From assembly GCF_014202975.1 (NCBI RefSeq), contig NZ_JACHHZ010000007.1:13913-77912 (forward strand): DNA of 64,000 nt, in the 5' to 3' direction. A program made the position numbers and the translations under genes. Positions 1-8,085 of the stretch are shown in pieces (within the stretch, counting starts at the first letter, position 1; each line of letters opens with the position of its first letter). The DNA comes from Povalibacter uvarum (GTDB lineage Bacteria; Pseudomonadota; Gammaproteobacteria; Steroidobacterales; Steroidobacteraceae). The notes beneath the pieces were generated by a model. The model was given only the letters and a program-made list of their open reading frames with translations, made no database searches and was not told the origin of the DNA.

Positions 1-204
1 GAATGACGGCAGTCCTCGTCACACCCGCGAAAGCGGGTGTCCATCTTTGTCGCAAAGCCCGGATGGATTCCCGCGTGCGCGGGAATGACGGCAGTCCTCG
101 TCACACCCGCGAAAGCGGGTGTCCATCTTTGTCGCAAAGCCCGGATGGATTCCCGCGTGCGCGGGAATGACGGCAGTCTCCGTCACACCCACTGTCGCGG
201 GTGT
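1..204. repeat. Tandem array of family 1 short palindromic repeats
   Basis: Three head-to-tail copies with an 82-base period begin at 1, 83 and 165; the third is diverged and short. Each unit carries two hairpin arms, one of the ACCCGCGAAAGCGGGT type and one of the TTCCCGCGTGCGCGGGAA type. The same family (family 1 here) recurs at 1789-1932, 2264-2520, 3995-4258 and 6889-6955 and nowhere after 7 kb. The small reading frames through it are translated repeat, not genes. Confidence 0.85.
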
Positions 205-299
205 AACACCTCATCGCTGCCCTTTCGGGCCAGTTGCAATCACCCTATCGCGGGCTTCTACTAGCCGTGCTTCGCAACGATGTCTGGGAGGGATCGTTT

Positions 300-1787
300 A
301 TGCAGCGTCGCCGATTTCTGCAGTCTTCACTGTGGGCGGCCGCCGCCCTTCCTGCCCACTATGTTCTTGCTGCCCGGACCGGGCGTGCCCCGAACGTCGA
401 TGCTGTAACCGGCGATGGTCGCGAGATCCAGCTGCGCGGCGGTGATATCGACGAACTCGCTGCGCAACTACAAGGCGATCTGTTGCTGGCCGGCGATCAG
501 GGCTACGACAAATCGCGACTGCTACTGAATCCGTCGTTCGACAAGCATCCCTCGCTCATCGTATTGCCGGCGAACAGGGTGGATGTGCAGGCGGCGGTCA
601 CGTTCGCGAAGGCGCACTCGTTGCTGCTCGCAGTAAAGTGCGGCGGCCATAGCAGCTCAGGCCAATCGAGCTGCGACAAGGGAATGCTCATCGACCTCTC
701 GAAGCTTCGCGGCGTGAAGGTCGACAGCGAGCGACGTCTCGCGCGGGTGCAGGGCGGCACGTTGCTCGGACAGGTGGATCAGGCTTGCGTCGCTCAGGGT
801 CTCGTCACTCCGCTCGGTACTGTGTCGCACACGGGCGTGGGTGGTTTGACGCTCGGCGGTGGCTTCGGTCGCCTTGCCCGGCGCTACGGGCTTGCGATCG
901 ACAATCTCGAATCCGTGGAGCTGGTGACCGCCGACGGACAATTGCGGAGCGCCAGCGAGAAAGAAAATGCAGATCTGTTCTGGGCTGTGCGCGGTGGCAG
1001 CGGCAACTTCGGTGTCGTGACGGGGTTTGAGTTTCGCCTGCACGAGCGGCAGCCGCAGGTGATCGCAGGCTCTGTGATCTTTCCATTCGAACGGGCGCGC
1101 GAAGTGCTGGGCATGTGGGCGGAATACGCGCCAGCTGCACCAGATGATCTGTACGTCGATCCTGTCCTGATGCTCCCGCCCAACAATGCGCCTGGCGTCA
1201 TGCTGCTGGAGATTTGCTACTCCGGTGCGGCGAAGGATGCGGACGCAGCGCTCGCGCCCATTCGAAAACTGGGTCCCGCCAAGGACAGCATCGGTACGAA
1301 GGACTACGTCGCTGTGCAACGCGCGAATGACTCCGGCGATTCGCGCGCCATCGCTTCTTATATGAAGAGCGGTTTCGTTCCACAGCTGCCGCGCGAGCTC
1401 GTTTCGACCATCGTCGAAGGCTTGAAGCCGGACCCTCGTCGCACGACGTTGCTGTTCTTCCAGCACTGCGGCGGTCAGAGCACGCGTGTCCCGGAGGCGA
1501 GCACCGCGTTCGCTCATCGCGATGCAGTCGCGAACATGATGGCGGTCGTGGCGTATCCGAGCTCGGGTGATGCGGCCGATCACATCACGGCGACGCGGGC
1601 GTACTGGAAGACGCTGGAGCCGTTCACTCGCGGCTTCTACGTCAACGACATGGCGCGGGAAGCGACGTCCTCGGAGGTCAACGAGAACTATCGGGGGAAT
1701 TACAAGCGTCTGGTCGACCTGAAGAACAAGTACGACGCGACGAATCTGTTCAGGCTGAATGCGAATGTGAGGCCGACGCGGGTGTGA
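300..1787 (+). CDS. FAD-binding oxidoreductase, berberine-bridge-enzyme family, Tat-exported
   Basis: The 495-residue product is a vanillyl-alcohol-oxidase-type flavoprotein. The FAD-binding domain lies at about 85-225 and includes a GGHSSSG loop whose His117 is the expected covalent FAD ligand. The short BBE domain lies at the C-terminus, ending in a YDATNLFRLN-type motif. The N-terminus MQRRRFLQSSLW followed by an Ala-rich stretch looks like a twin-arginine signal, so the enzyme is probably periplasmic. The start at 300 is chosen over an upstream in-frame ATG at 234 because GGGAGGG sits at 286-292 and the signal begins there. The Cys of bicovalent members is Ser in GTVSHTGVGG, so I infer a single FAD link. 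Substrate unknown; family members oxidise alcohols, sugars or alkaloids. Confidence 0.9.
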   Translation: MQRRRFLQSSLWAAAALPAHYVLAARTGRAPNVDAVTGDGREIQLRGGDIDELAAQLQGDLLLAGDQGYDKSRLLLNPSFDKHPSLIVLPANRVDVQAAVTFAKAHSLLLAVKCGGHSSSGQSSCDKGMLIDLSKLRGVKVDSERRLARVQGGTLLGQVDQACVAQGLVTPLGTVSHTGVGGLTLGGGFGRLARRYGLAIDNLESVELVTADGQLRSASEKENADLFWAVRGGSGNFGVVTGFEFRLHERQPQVIAGSVIFPFERAREVLGMWAEYAPAAPDDLYVDPVLMLPPNNAPGVMLLEICYSGAAKDADAALAPIRKLGPAKDSIGTKDYVAVQRANDSGDSRAIASYMKSGFVPQLPRELVSTIVEGLKPDPRRTTLLFFQHCGGQSTRVPEASTAFAHRDAVANMMAVVAYPSSGDAADHITATRAYWKTLEPFTRGFYVNDMAREATSSEVNENYRGNYKRLVDLKNKYDATNLFRLNANVRPTRV

Positions 1788-1788
1788 G

Positions 1789-1932
1789 GATGGATTCCCG
1801 CGTTCGCGGGAATGACGAGACTGTCGTCACACCCGCGAAAGCGGGTGTCCATCTTTCCCAGACCAGATGGATTCCCGCGTTCGCGGAATGACGGAACCCC
1901 TCGTCACACCCGCGTAGGCGGGTGTCCATCCG
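1789..1932. repeat. Family 1 repeat cluster
   Basis: Alternating hairpins of the TTCCCGCGTTCGCGGGAA and CACCCGCGAAAGCGGGTG types follow the stop of the flavoprotein gene directly. The last arm ends about 8 bases before the stop codon of the small GIY-YIG gene on the other strand. Confidence 0.85.
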
Positions 1933-1939
1933 AGCCCCC

Positions 1940-2233
1940 TCAAGCGCGCAGCTCCAGGTAGAGATCCCGCCACTCCGGATTCATCGACTCGATCAACTGA
2001 ATCTTCCACGCGCGCCGCCACTTCTTCAGCTGCTTCTCCCGAGCGATGGCTTCGTACATGGTCGAGTGAGCTTCGTAGTAGACCAGCAGATGGACGCTGT
2101 ACTGCTGCGTGAAGCCTCGCACTACGTCCTTGCGATGCATCCAGGCGCGCGCGATCAGGTTTGAGGTGACGCCGATGTACAGCGTGCCGCGCGGGCGACT
2201 GGCCAGGATGTAAACCGCGGGTTGCCTGTCCAT
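1940..2233 (-). CDS. Small GIY-YIG nuclease-like protein (UPF0213 type)
   Basis: A 97-residue stand-alone GIY-YIG domain. The VYIL strand at 7-10, the YIGVT element near residue 19, a following Arg in the helix (ARAWMH) and the Glu of the REKQLKKW segment match the active-site layout of the family (Tyr, Arg and metal-binding Glu). Proteins of this size have no known target-recognition domain and their role is poorly known. The start at 2233 gives the canonical MDRQPAVYIL opening; a longer frame to 2308 only reads through repeat. Family 1 repeats abut it on both sides (to 1932 and from 2264), with little unique DNA between, so repeat and gene may have moved or evolved together; that is inference. 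Confidence 0.85.
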   Translation of the reverse strand: MDRQPAVYILASRPRGTLYIGVTSNLIARAWMHRKDVVRGFTQQYSVHLLVYYEAHSTMYEAIAREKQLKKWRRAWKIQLIESMNPEWRDLYLELRA

Positions 2234-2263
2234 GGCTTTCCGGGGTGGGATGGGGTAACTGAA

Positions 2264-2520
2264 GATGGATTCCCGCGTTCGCGGGAATGACGAAGAAGAC
2301 TCTGTCACACCCGCGAAAGCGGGTGTCCATGCGTTTCGCGGGAAATCGGATGGATTCCCGCTTTCGCGGGAATGGCAGGACGTCGTCGGGAACTACAGGA
2401 CGTCGTCGGGAATGACAGGACGTCGTCGGGAATGACGGAGAGGTCTCGTCACACCCGCGAAAGCGGGTGTCCATCCTTCCCAGATCCGGATGGACTCCCG
2501 CTTTCGCGGGTGTGACGGAG
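2264..2520. repeat. Family 1 repeat cluster
   Basis: At least four opposed hairpins of the two family 1 types run from the 5' side of the GIY-YIG gene to the stop codon of the Do protease gene. A 20-base tandem repeat is nested in the middle. No gene is seen here; longer frames across it are translated repeat. Confidence 0.85.
2376..2435. repeat. 20-base tandem repeat, three copies
   Basis: Units begin at 2376, 2396 and 2416 and share the core CAGGACGTCGTCGGGAA. The unit ends in a degraded half of the family 1 hairpin (GGGAATGAC), so it looks like a local duplication of a broken repeat. Confidence 0.8.
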
Positions 2521-2524
2521 TGCC

Positions 2525-3865
2525 TCACCCGATCGGGAACACCAACGTCGAATTCCCACGCCGGATCGTCACCGTAAACGCCCGAGCATCCTTCACCGTC
2601 GTGCGGAGCTGCTCCATGTTCGTGATCCGAGTGCGGCCGATCCCGACGATGACGTCATTCGCGCGCAGCCCGTTCAGTGCAGCGGGGCTGCCTTCGGCGA
2701 CGCTCTGAATCTGCACGCCGCCGTTGCTCGGTGCATTCCCCAGCGCGGCGCCTTCAAACGCTGAGTGAATCTCGCCCGAAGTCTCCGCGCTCGCATCGTC
2801 ACGCTGTGCGATCACTGCAGTAACGCGACGAGGCTGACCATCGCGACTCAACCCGATGTCCACCTTCTCGCCGATGCGCAGCAGGCCAATCAGATTGCGC
2901 GTCTCCGATGAGTTCGACACGGTCTTGCCGTTGATCGACGTAATGATGTCGCCCGCCTTGATGCCTGCCTTCTCCGCCGCCGAGCCTTCAACAACCTGGC
3001 CCACGAGCGCGCCCTTCGACGTCTCGAGCCCGAGGCTCTCAGCAATCGCCGGTGTGAGGTTGCGCAGTTGCACGCCCAGGATGCCGCGCTTCACTTCGCC
3101 GTATTGAATGAGCTGCGTCATCACCGCCTTCACCATGTTCGACGGGATGGCGAAGCCGATGCCGATGTTGCCGCCGCTGCGCGAGAAGATTGCGCTGTTC
3201 ACGCCGACGAGCTGGCCGTCGAGATTCACGAGCGCGCCGCCCGAGTTGCCGGGATTGATCGACGCATCGGTCTGGATGAAATCTTCGTAGCCTTCGGGAT
3301 TGATGCCCGAGCGGCCGAGCGCGCTGATGATTCCCGACGTCACCGTGTGCTGAAGGCCGAACGGATTGCCGATCGCGATGACGAAGTCACCGACTTCGGC
3401 TTTGTCGGAATCCGCGAGCGGCATTTCGACGAGATTTTTCGCAGCGACCTTGAGCACCGCGACATCCGAGCCCGTGTCCTTGCCGACGACTTCCGCCTTC
3501 ACCTGGCGATCGTCGCGCAGCGTGACCGTGATTTCGTCCGCGTTCTCGATGACGTGCGCGTTCGTGATGATGTAGCCGCTCTTCGCATCGACGATCACAC
3601 CCGAGCCCGCGCTCTGGAATTCACGCTGCCGCGGCTGGTTCGGCGCATCGAAGAAGCGACGGAAGAACGGATCATCGAGCAGGGGATTGCGGGCTTCCTT
3701 GATCGTACCGCGCGTCGCGATGTTCACCACCGCCGGCGACGTCTTCTTGATGATCGGCGCGAGCGAGGGGACGGGCGTATCGCCCACCTTCTGCGGCAGC
3801 TGCGCGTGGGCAGCGGCAGCAAAGAGAGTCAAACCGAGGGCGACGAGCTTGGATGCCTGGCTCAT
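2525..3865 (-). CDS. Do-family (DegP/DegQ/MucD-like) periplasmic serine endoprotease
   Basis: The 446-residue protein has a signal peptide (MSQASKLVALGLTLF, cleavage near AHA-QLPQ), a trypsin-like domain and two C-terminal PDZ domains (about 262-350 and 365-446). The catalytic triad is intact: His104 in TNAHVI, Asp134 in GSDVAVLKV and Ser208 in NPGNSGGAL. Such proteins degrade or hold misfolded envelope proteins. The ATG at 3865 is chosen because the signal peptide starts there; the frame stays open upstream to 4036 but that part is repeat. DegP, DegQ and MucD cannot be told apart by eye, so no symbol is given. No sigma-E gene is adjacent. Confidence 0.93.
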   Translation of the reverse strand: MSQASKLVALGLTLFAAAAHAQLPQKVGDTPVPSLAPIIKKTSPAVVNIATRGTIKEARNPLLDDPFFRRFFDAPNQPRQREFQSAGSGVIVDAKSGYIITNAHVIENADEITVTLRDDRQVKAEVVGKDTGSDVAVLKVAAKNLVEMPLADSDKAEVGDFVIAIGNPFGLQHTVTSGIISALGRSGINPEGYEDFIQTDASINPGNSGGALVNLDGQLVGVNSAIFSRSGGNIGIGFAIPSNMVKAVMTQLIQYGEVKRGILGVQLRNLTPAIAESLGLETSKGALVGQVVEGSAAEKAGIKAGDIITSINGKTVSNSSETRNLIGLLRIGEKVDIGLSRDGQPRRVTAVIAQRDDASAETSGEIHSAFEGAALGNAPSNGGVQIQSVAEGSPAALNGLRANDVIVGIGRTRITNMEQLRTTVKDARAFTVTIRRGNSTLVFPIG

Positions 3866-3994
3866 AGAAGAAAGTCTCTGCAAAGCGATTGGAAGAACAA
3901 GTGCGCGATTTCGCGACGATTGTCGGGAGATTCTAGCCGCGAACATTGGATGAGTGCTGGAAGAGTCCGGAAGCGGAGAGGAAGTTCCCCCTCT

Positions 3995-4258
3995 GTCATT
4001 CCCGCGCACGCGGGAATCCATCCGGATCAAAGGCATGGACTCCCGCTTTTGCGGGAGTGACGGGGCGACTCTCTGTCATTCCCGCGCACGCGGGAATCCA
4101 TCTGGATCAAAGGCATGGACTCCCGCTTTTGCCGGAGTGAAGGAACGCCGCACTCCGTCATTCCCGCGAAAGCGGGAATCCATCTGGTTTTCCGGGGGGG
4201 GCTCAAGGCATGGACTCCCGCGTTCGAGGGAGTGACGAAGCCGTTCGCGGGAGCGACG
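3995..4258. repeat. Family 1 repeat cluster with an 80-base tandem duplication
   Basis: Hairpins of the CATTCCCGCGCACGCGGGAAT and GACTCCCGCTTTTGCGGGAGT kinds alternate. The first two pairs form an 80-base tandem repeat (units from 3995 and 4075), followed by a diverged third pair and a partial fourth. This lies upstream of the Do protease gene and of the nrd control region. Confidence 0.85.
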
Positions 4259-4333
4259 GATTAACAACCCTGTGGACAACCCGTGCACACCCTGTGCGCC
4301 CCCTGTTCTTTCGTTGTGCAGTTCTGTGGGGCG

Positions 4334-4349
4334 ACACAACATCTTGTGC
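4334..4349. promoter_or_regulatory. NrdR-like box 1
   Basis: ACACAACATCTTGTGC matches the published NrdR palindrome (ACACwATATaTwGTGT style) at 13 of 16 positions by hand count. It lies about 125 bases upstream of the proposed -35 element. NrdR is the ATP/dATP-sensing repressor of ribonucleotide reductase genes. A DnaA-box-like TGTGGACAA is at 4271-4279. Confidence 0.5.
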
Positions 4350-4471
4350 TCCAAACCCTGACGGAGGTGGCTGCGGAAGGCGACGCTTGCAAAATAAAAT
4401 TTCTCCAACAAACCCTGTAATCGGCTCATCCGTAAAGAATTTTCCGACCCTGAACGAGCCTAAACATTGTC

Positions 4472-4500
4472 TTGACGCATCCCCAACACCGGAATAGATT
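4472..4500 (+). promoter_or_regulatory. Likely sigma-70 promoter of the ribonucleotide reductase operon
   Basis: TTGACG at 4472-4477 and TAGATT at 4495-4500 are separated by 17 bases, a good match to the housekeeping consensus. Transcription would start near 4507, giving a leader of about 210 bases before the nrdJa start codon. Confidence 0.55.
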
Positions 4501-4510
4501 CCCTCCTCTG

Positions 4511-4526
4511 ACACAAGATGTTGTGG
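4511..4526. promoter_or_regulatory. NrdR-like box 2
   Basis: ACACAAGATGTTGTGG also matches the NrdR palindrome at 13 of 16 positions and lies just downstream of the predicted transcription start, where a bound repressor would block initiation. Its core is the reverse complement of the box at 4334. NrdR boxes usually come as close pairs about three helical turns apart; here the two are 177 bases apart. Confidence 0.55.
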
Positions 4527-4529
4527 TAG

Positions 4530-4600
4530 GCGATCACGGGTGGTACTCCCGCCCCGCGGACTACGGGGCACCCCCAGTAACCGGCCCGGATCCCAAACCA
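4530..4600 (+). promoter_or_regulatory. Possible structured 5' leader of nrdJa
   Basis: Two consecutive short hairpins are visible: CGGG 4537-4540 with CCCG 4548-4551, and CCCCG 4552-4556 with CGGGG 4564-4568 (7-base loop). The leader is long and GC-rich. I see no adenosylcobalamin riboswitch B12-box. RNA motifs upstream of nrdJ genes have been described, but I cannot match this one by eye. 4601-4720 shows nothing else I recognise apart from GGGGAG at 4704-4709, the likely ribosome binding site. Confidence 0.3.
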
Positions 4601-4720
4601 GCATGGAGTCAGGAAGGACTGTGCGCAGCTTCGTCCCCCCGCCGCCATACGAAGAGCGAGGCACGCACAGGTGGATTCAAGGGGTTCCCGCCCTCATAAA
4701 GTTGGGGAGTTCTCACCGGC

Positions 4721-6868
4721 ATGAAGACAGCAATCAAGCTTGAGCCTATGGACGTCAACAGCATTCCATTTCAGGAGGCCTCGCTCGATATCTGGGACAA
4801 GAAGTACCGGTTGACGGCCAAAGACGGCTCGCCGATCGACAAGAGCATGGACGAGACGTACCAGCGCGTTGCCCGCGCACTCGCGGACGTCGAGCTCGAA
4901 GAAGTCCGTACCGAGTGGTACGAAAAGTTTCTCTGGGCGCTGCGCAAGGGAACGATCCCGGCGGGGCGCATCACCTCGAACGCCGGTGCGCAGGAACACA
5001 AACCTGCGACCTCCACGATCAACTGCACCGTGTCCGGAACCATCCTGGACTCGATGGACGATATTTTAGCTAAGGTTCACGAAGCCGGCCTCACGCTCAA
5101 GGCTGGCTGCGGGATAGGTTATGAATTCTCAACGATGCGTCCGCGTGGCGCGTACGTGTCGGGCGCCGGTGCCTACACGTCCGGCCCGCTGTCGTTCATG
5201 GATATCTACGACAAGATGTGTTTCACCGTGTCGTCGGCTGGCGGCCGTCGCGGCGCGCAGATGGGCACGTTCGATGTCGGCCATCCCGATGCGATGGAGT
5301 TCATCCGCGCCAAGCGCGAAGCGGGCCGGCTGCGCCAGTTCAACCTGTCGCTGCTGATCACGGATGAGTTCATGGAAGCGGTGAAGCAGGACAAGGAGTG
5401 GAAGCTCGCCTTCCCGGTCACCCGCAAGGAAGTCGAAGCCGAAGGCCTCGATACCTCGGATACCAGCAAATTCCTGTGGCGCGAATGGCCGCACAAGGGG
5501 CCGTACGTCTCCAACGAAACGGGCCTGGTCTGCTGCCGTATATATAAGACTGTCCCGGCGCGCCGCATGTGGGACGTGATCATGTCCTCGACGTACGACT
5601 TCGCCGAGCCTGGCTTCGTGCTGATCGACCGCGTCAACGAGATGAACAACAACTGGTGGTGCGAGAACATTCGCGCGACCAACCCCTGCGGTGAGCAGCC
5701 ATTGCCGCCGTACGGCTCGTGCCTGCTGGGCTCCATCAATCTCACGCGCTTCGTCGTCGATCCGTTCACGGACGATGCGCGCTTCGATTGGGAAGAGTTC
5801 CGCAAGACCGTGAAGGTCTTTACCCGCATGCTCGACAACGTCGTCGAGATCAACGGCCTGCCGCTCGGCCAGCAGCGCGATGAGATCATGCGCAAGCGCC
5901 GTCACGGCATGGGCTTCCTCGGCTTGGGCTCGACGATCACGATGCTGTGCATGAAGTACGGCTCGAAGAAGTCCGTCGCCTTCACCCAGAACGTGTCGCG
6001 CGAAATGGCGATCGCGGGCTGGGAAGCCGCACTCGATCTCGCACGCGAGAAGGGCCCGGCGCCGATCATGCTCGAAGAGTTCGAAGTGACGCCGGAGATG
6101 CTGCGCAAGCGTCCGGAGATGGCGGATGACGGCTGGCGCGTCGGCCAGAAAGTCCCGGGCCGCACGCTGCACGCGAAGTACAGCCGCTACATGCAGCGCG
6201 TTGCCGAAGCAGCGCCGGAACTCGTCGATGAACTCGCCGAGATCGGTGCCCGCTTCACGCATCACAGCTCGATCGCGCCGACCGGCACGATTTCGCTGTC
6301 GCTCGCGAACAATGCATCCAACGGCATCGAGCCGTCGTTCGCGCATCACTACTTCCGCAACGTGATCCGCGAAGGCAAGAAGTCGAAGGAAAAGGTCGAT
6401 GTCTTCTCGTTCGAGCTGCTGGCCTATCGCGAACTCGTGAATCCACGCGCGATGCCCGGCTCGACGAACGCCGCCGAGAAGCTGCCGGACTACTTCACGA
6501 CCGCCGACGACATCTCGCCGAAGGAACACGTCGACATCCAGGCCGCCTCACAGATCTGGATCGACTCCTCGATCTCGAAGACGGCGAACGTGCCGACGAA
6601 CTACGACTACGAGCAGTTCAAGGACATCTACCTCTACGCCCACGAACAGGGCCTGAAGGGCTGCACCACCTTCCGCTTCAACCCCGAAGCGTTCCAGGGC
6701 GTGCTGGTCAAAGAGGAAGACCTGAAGAACACCACGTACGTGTTCACGCTCGAAGACGGAAGCGAAGTGAAAGTGAAGGGCGACGAAGAGATCGAGTACG
6801 ACGGCGAGATGCACAGCGCCGCGAACCTCTTCGACGCTCTGAAAGAAGGTTATTACGGGAAGTTCTAA
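4721..6868 (+). CDS. nrdJ: Class II (adenosylcobalamin-dependent) ribonucleotide reductase, catalytic part NrdJa
   Basis: The 715-residue protein has the ribonucleotide reductase barrel. NPCGEQ at 321-326 supplies the conserved Asn, radical-site Cys323 and Glu325; Cys102 (NCTVSG) and Cys334 (GSCLLGSINL) fit the substrate-reducing pair; APTGTISL near 525 binds phosphate. It makes deoxyribonucleotides using a B12 radical, without oxygen. It ends without the C-terminal Cys-rich tail of one-piece NrdJ; that tail is on the next gene, the split (NrdJa/NrdJb) arrangement known from Pseudomonas. Upstream are a sigma-70 promoter and two NrdR-like boxes, so dNTP-responsive repression is likely. The start has GGGGAG 11 bases upstream. 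Confidence 0.93.
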   Translation: MKTAIKLEPMDVNSIPFQEASLDIWDKKYRLTAKDGSPIDKSMDETYQRVARALADVELEEVRTEWYEKFLWALRKGTIPAGRITSNAGAQEHKPATSTINCTVSGTILDSMDDILAKVHEAGLTLKAGCGIGYEFSTMRPRGAYVSGAGAYTSGPLSFMDIYDKMCFTVSSAGGRRGAQMGTFDVGHPDAMEFIRAKREAGRLRQFNLSLLITDEFMEAVKQDKEWKLAFPVTRKEVEAEGLDTSDTSKFLWREWPHKGPYVSNETGLVCCRIYKTVPARRMWDVIMSSTYDFAEPGFVLIDRVNEMNNNWWCENIRATNPCGEQPLPPYGSCLLGSINLTRFVVDPFTDDARFDWEEFRKTVKVFTRMLDNVVEINGLPLGQQRDEIMRKRRHGMGFLGLGSTITMLCMKYGSKKSVAFTQNVSREMAIAGWEAALDLAREKGPAPIMLEEFEVTPEMLRKRPEMADDGWRVGQKVPGRTLHAKYSRYMQRVAEAAPELVDELAEIGARFTHHSSIAPTGTISLSLANNASNGIEPSFAHHYFRNVIREGKKSKEKVDVFSFELLAYRELVNPRAMPGSTNAAEKLPDYFTTADDISPKEHVDIQAASQIWIDSSISKTANVPTNYDYEQFKDIYLYAHEQGLKGCTTFRFNPEAFQGVLVKEEDLKNTTYVFTLEDGSEVKVKGDEEIEYDGEMHSAANLFDALKEGYYGKF

Positions 6869-6888
6869 CTAGCAGCGCCGCCCACTCC

Positions 6889-6955
6889 GTCATTCCCGCG
6901 AACGCGGGAATCCATCCGGACCAAGGCATGGACTCCCGCCTACGCGGGAGTGACG
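6889..6955. repeat. Family 1 repeat pair inside the nrdJa-nrdJb operon
   Basis: One pair of opposed hairpins (TTCCCGCGAACGCGGGAA and ACTCCCGCCTACGCGGGAGT) sits between the two halves of the split reductase, 20 bases after the nrdJa stop. Repeats of this kind between operon genes often change mRNA stability; here that is inference. Confidence 0.85.
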
Positions 6956-7011
6956 AAGAAGCAGACGCGTCGCTGCCAGTTCTGAAGCGGCACAGCCGCT
7001 GGAGCAAGAAG

Positions 7012-7710
7012 ATGTCCATCAAGATCGACAAAAAGATTTCGAAATACCGGGTCGAGAAGCCCGAAGACAAGAAGGCTGCTGCGGTTGCGAAGGAAGAACC
7101 CCGCAAGGAAGCCAACGTCGTCTGGATGCACGAGAAGCTCGAGCGTCCCGAGATGCTCATCGGCTCCACGTACAAGATCAAGACACCCGTCTCCGATCAC
7201 GCCATGTACGTGACCATCAACGACATCATTTTGAATGAAGGCACGCCGCACGAGCAGCGCCGCCCGTTCGAGATGTTCATCAACACCAAGAACCTCGATC
7301 ACTTCCAGTGGATCGTCGCCCTCACCCGAATCATTTCGGCCGTGTTCCGCAAGGGCGGCGACGTCACGTTCCTGGTCGATGAAATGAAAGCCGTGTTCGA
7401 CCCCCGCGGCGGCTACTGGCAGGCCGGCGGCAAGTTCATGCCATCGATCATTGCCGAGCTCGGCTACGTGGTCGAAAAGCACCTGCAGATGATCGGCCTC
7501 CTCAAGAAGCCGGAAATGGACGAAGATCGCAAGAAGCTCATCGAAGAGAAGAAGGCCGAGTACGAAGCGAAGACCAAGCAAGTCGACGCGTTCTCGAAGA
7601 GCCACTTCCCGGATGGTGCGCAGCTCTGCTCAAAGTGCAGCACGGCGGCGGTGATCATGATGGACGGCTGTATGACGTGCCTGAACTGCGGCGACTCGAA
7701 GTGCGGGTGA
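7012..7710 (+). CDS. Class II ribonucleotide reductase C-terminal subunit NrdJb
   Basis: The 232-residue protein matches the second piece of split class II reductases. Its body is followed by a Cys-rich tail with CSKC at 206-209, CMTC at 220-223, Cys226 and Cys231. By analogy with other reductases, the tail cysteines carry electrons from thioredoxin to the active-site pair in NrdJa, and some may bind zinc. The start at 7012 has GGAG at 7001-7004; an upstream ATG at 6928 only reads through the repeat. Same strand as nrdJa, 143 bases downstream, with a terminator after it, so one operon is likely. A Lys/Glu-rich helix (170-195) links body and tail. Confidence 0.85.
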   Translation: MSIKIDKKISKYRVEKPEDKKAAAVAKEEPRKEANVVWMHEKLERPEMLIGSTYKIKTPVSDHAMYVTINDIILNEGTPHEQRRPFEMFINTKNLDHFQWIVALTRIISAVFRKGGDVTFLVDEMKAVFDPRGGYWQAGGKFMPSIIAELGYVVEKHLQMIGLLKKPEMDEDRKKLIEEKKAEYEAKTKQVDAFSKSHFPDGAQLCSKCSTAAVIMMDGCMTCLNCGDSKCG

Positions 7711-7767
7711 GGTGAGGGGACTCCTTGAAGGGCCTCTCTTCTTGCTAGTAGATCTTTCTTATTGTGG

Positions 7768-7790
7768 GTCCCACTTTAGTGGGACTCTTT
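7768..7790 (+). terminator. Rho-independent terminator of the nrd operon
   Basis: Stem GTCCCAC 7768-7774, loop TTTA, stem GTGGGAC 7779-7785, then TCTTT. It follows the NrdJb stop codon by 58 bases. Confidence 0.7.
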
Positions 7791-7875
7791 GCAAAGCAAA
7801 GGTTTGAACACATTCCCTCCCGCCCCACCGCCTATCTCAGCGGGCAGGCGCCAAGGACGAGGATGGAATGAGACG

Positions 7876-7971
7876 AAGCGTGACGACAGATGAGGATGCG
7901 GGACTTTGACCAAGTAATACGACGATGGCCTCACCGCCATCCCAGCATCACCTCATCGCGTCATCACGCTT
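7876..7971 (+). ncRNA. Candidate structured small RNA (long hairpin)
   Basis: A long imperfect inverted repeat pairs 7876-7899 (core GCGTGACGACAGATGAGG) with 7945-7971 (core CCTCATCGCGTCATCACGC). Nested in its loop is a second hairpin, GATGGC 7924-7929 with GCCATC 7936-7941. A rho-independent terminator follows at 8017-8044. No convincing reading frame exists between 7791 and 8016, so a small RNA of about 150-250 bases is a reasonable reading. A mobile-element end or attachment site at the edge of the accessory island is the alternative. No known RNA family recognised. Confidence 0.4.
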
Positions 7972-8016
7972 GCTCACAAGTTTGATCGTCGAAGGGGACT
8001 AGCCTTGACCGATTGA

Positions 8017-8044
8017 AGCCCCGCCGAAGAGCGGGGTTTTTTTT
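8017..8044 (+). terminator. Strong rho-independent terminator
   Basis: Stem CCCCGC 8019-8024, loop CGAAGA, stem GCGGGG 8031-8036, followed by eight T. It has no gene upstream on this strand other than the hairpin candidate at 7876-7971, and it insulates the following ParA operon. Confidence 0.75.
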
Positions 8045-8085
8045 GGGATGTATGACAGTCGAGTACTGAATCGGGAGGTGCGCGG

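Noticed and set aside
1-204. CRISPR-like appearance of the regular 82-base array
   Set aside because: The intervening sequence repeats too, so there are no unique spacers; no cas gene is near.
1827-2528. 233-codon frame across the GIY-YIG region
   Set aside because: It reads mostly repeat and is out of frame with the recognisable GIY-YIG domain.
4350-4720. Adenosylcobalamin riboswitch upstream of nrdJa
   Set aside because: A B12-dependent enzyme made this plausible, but no B12-box or expected core was seen.
5129-6529. Long minus-strand open frame opposite nrdJa
   Set aside because: It is the antisense shadow of a high-GC gene; no domain and no ribosome site.
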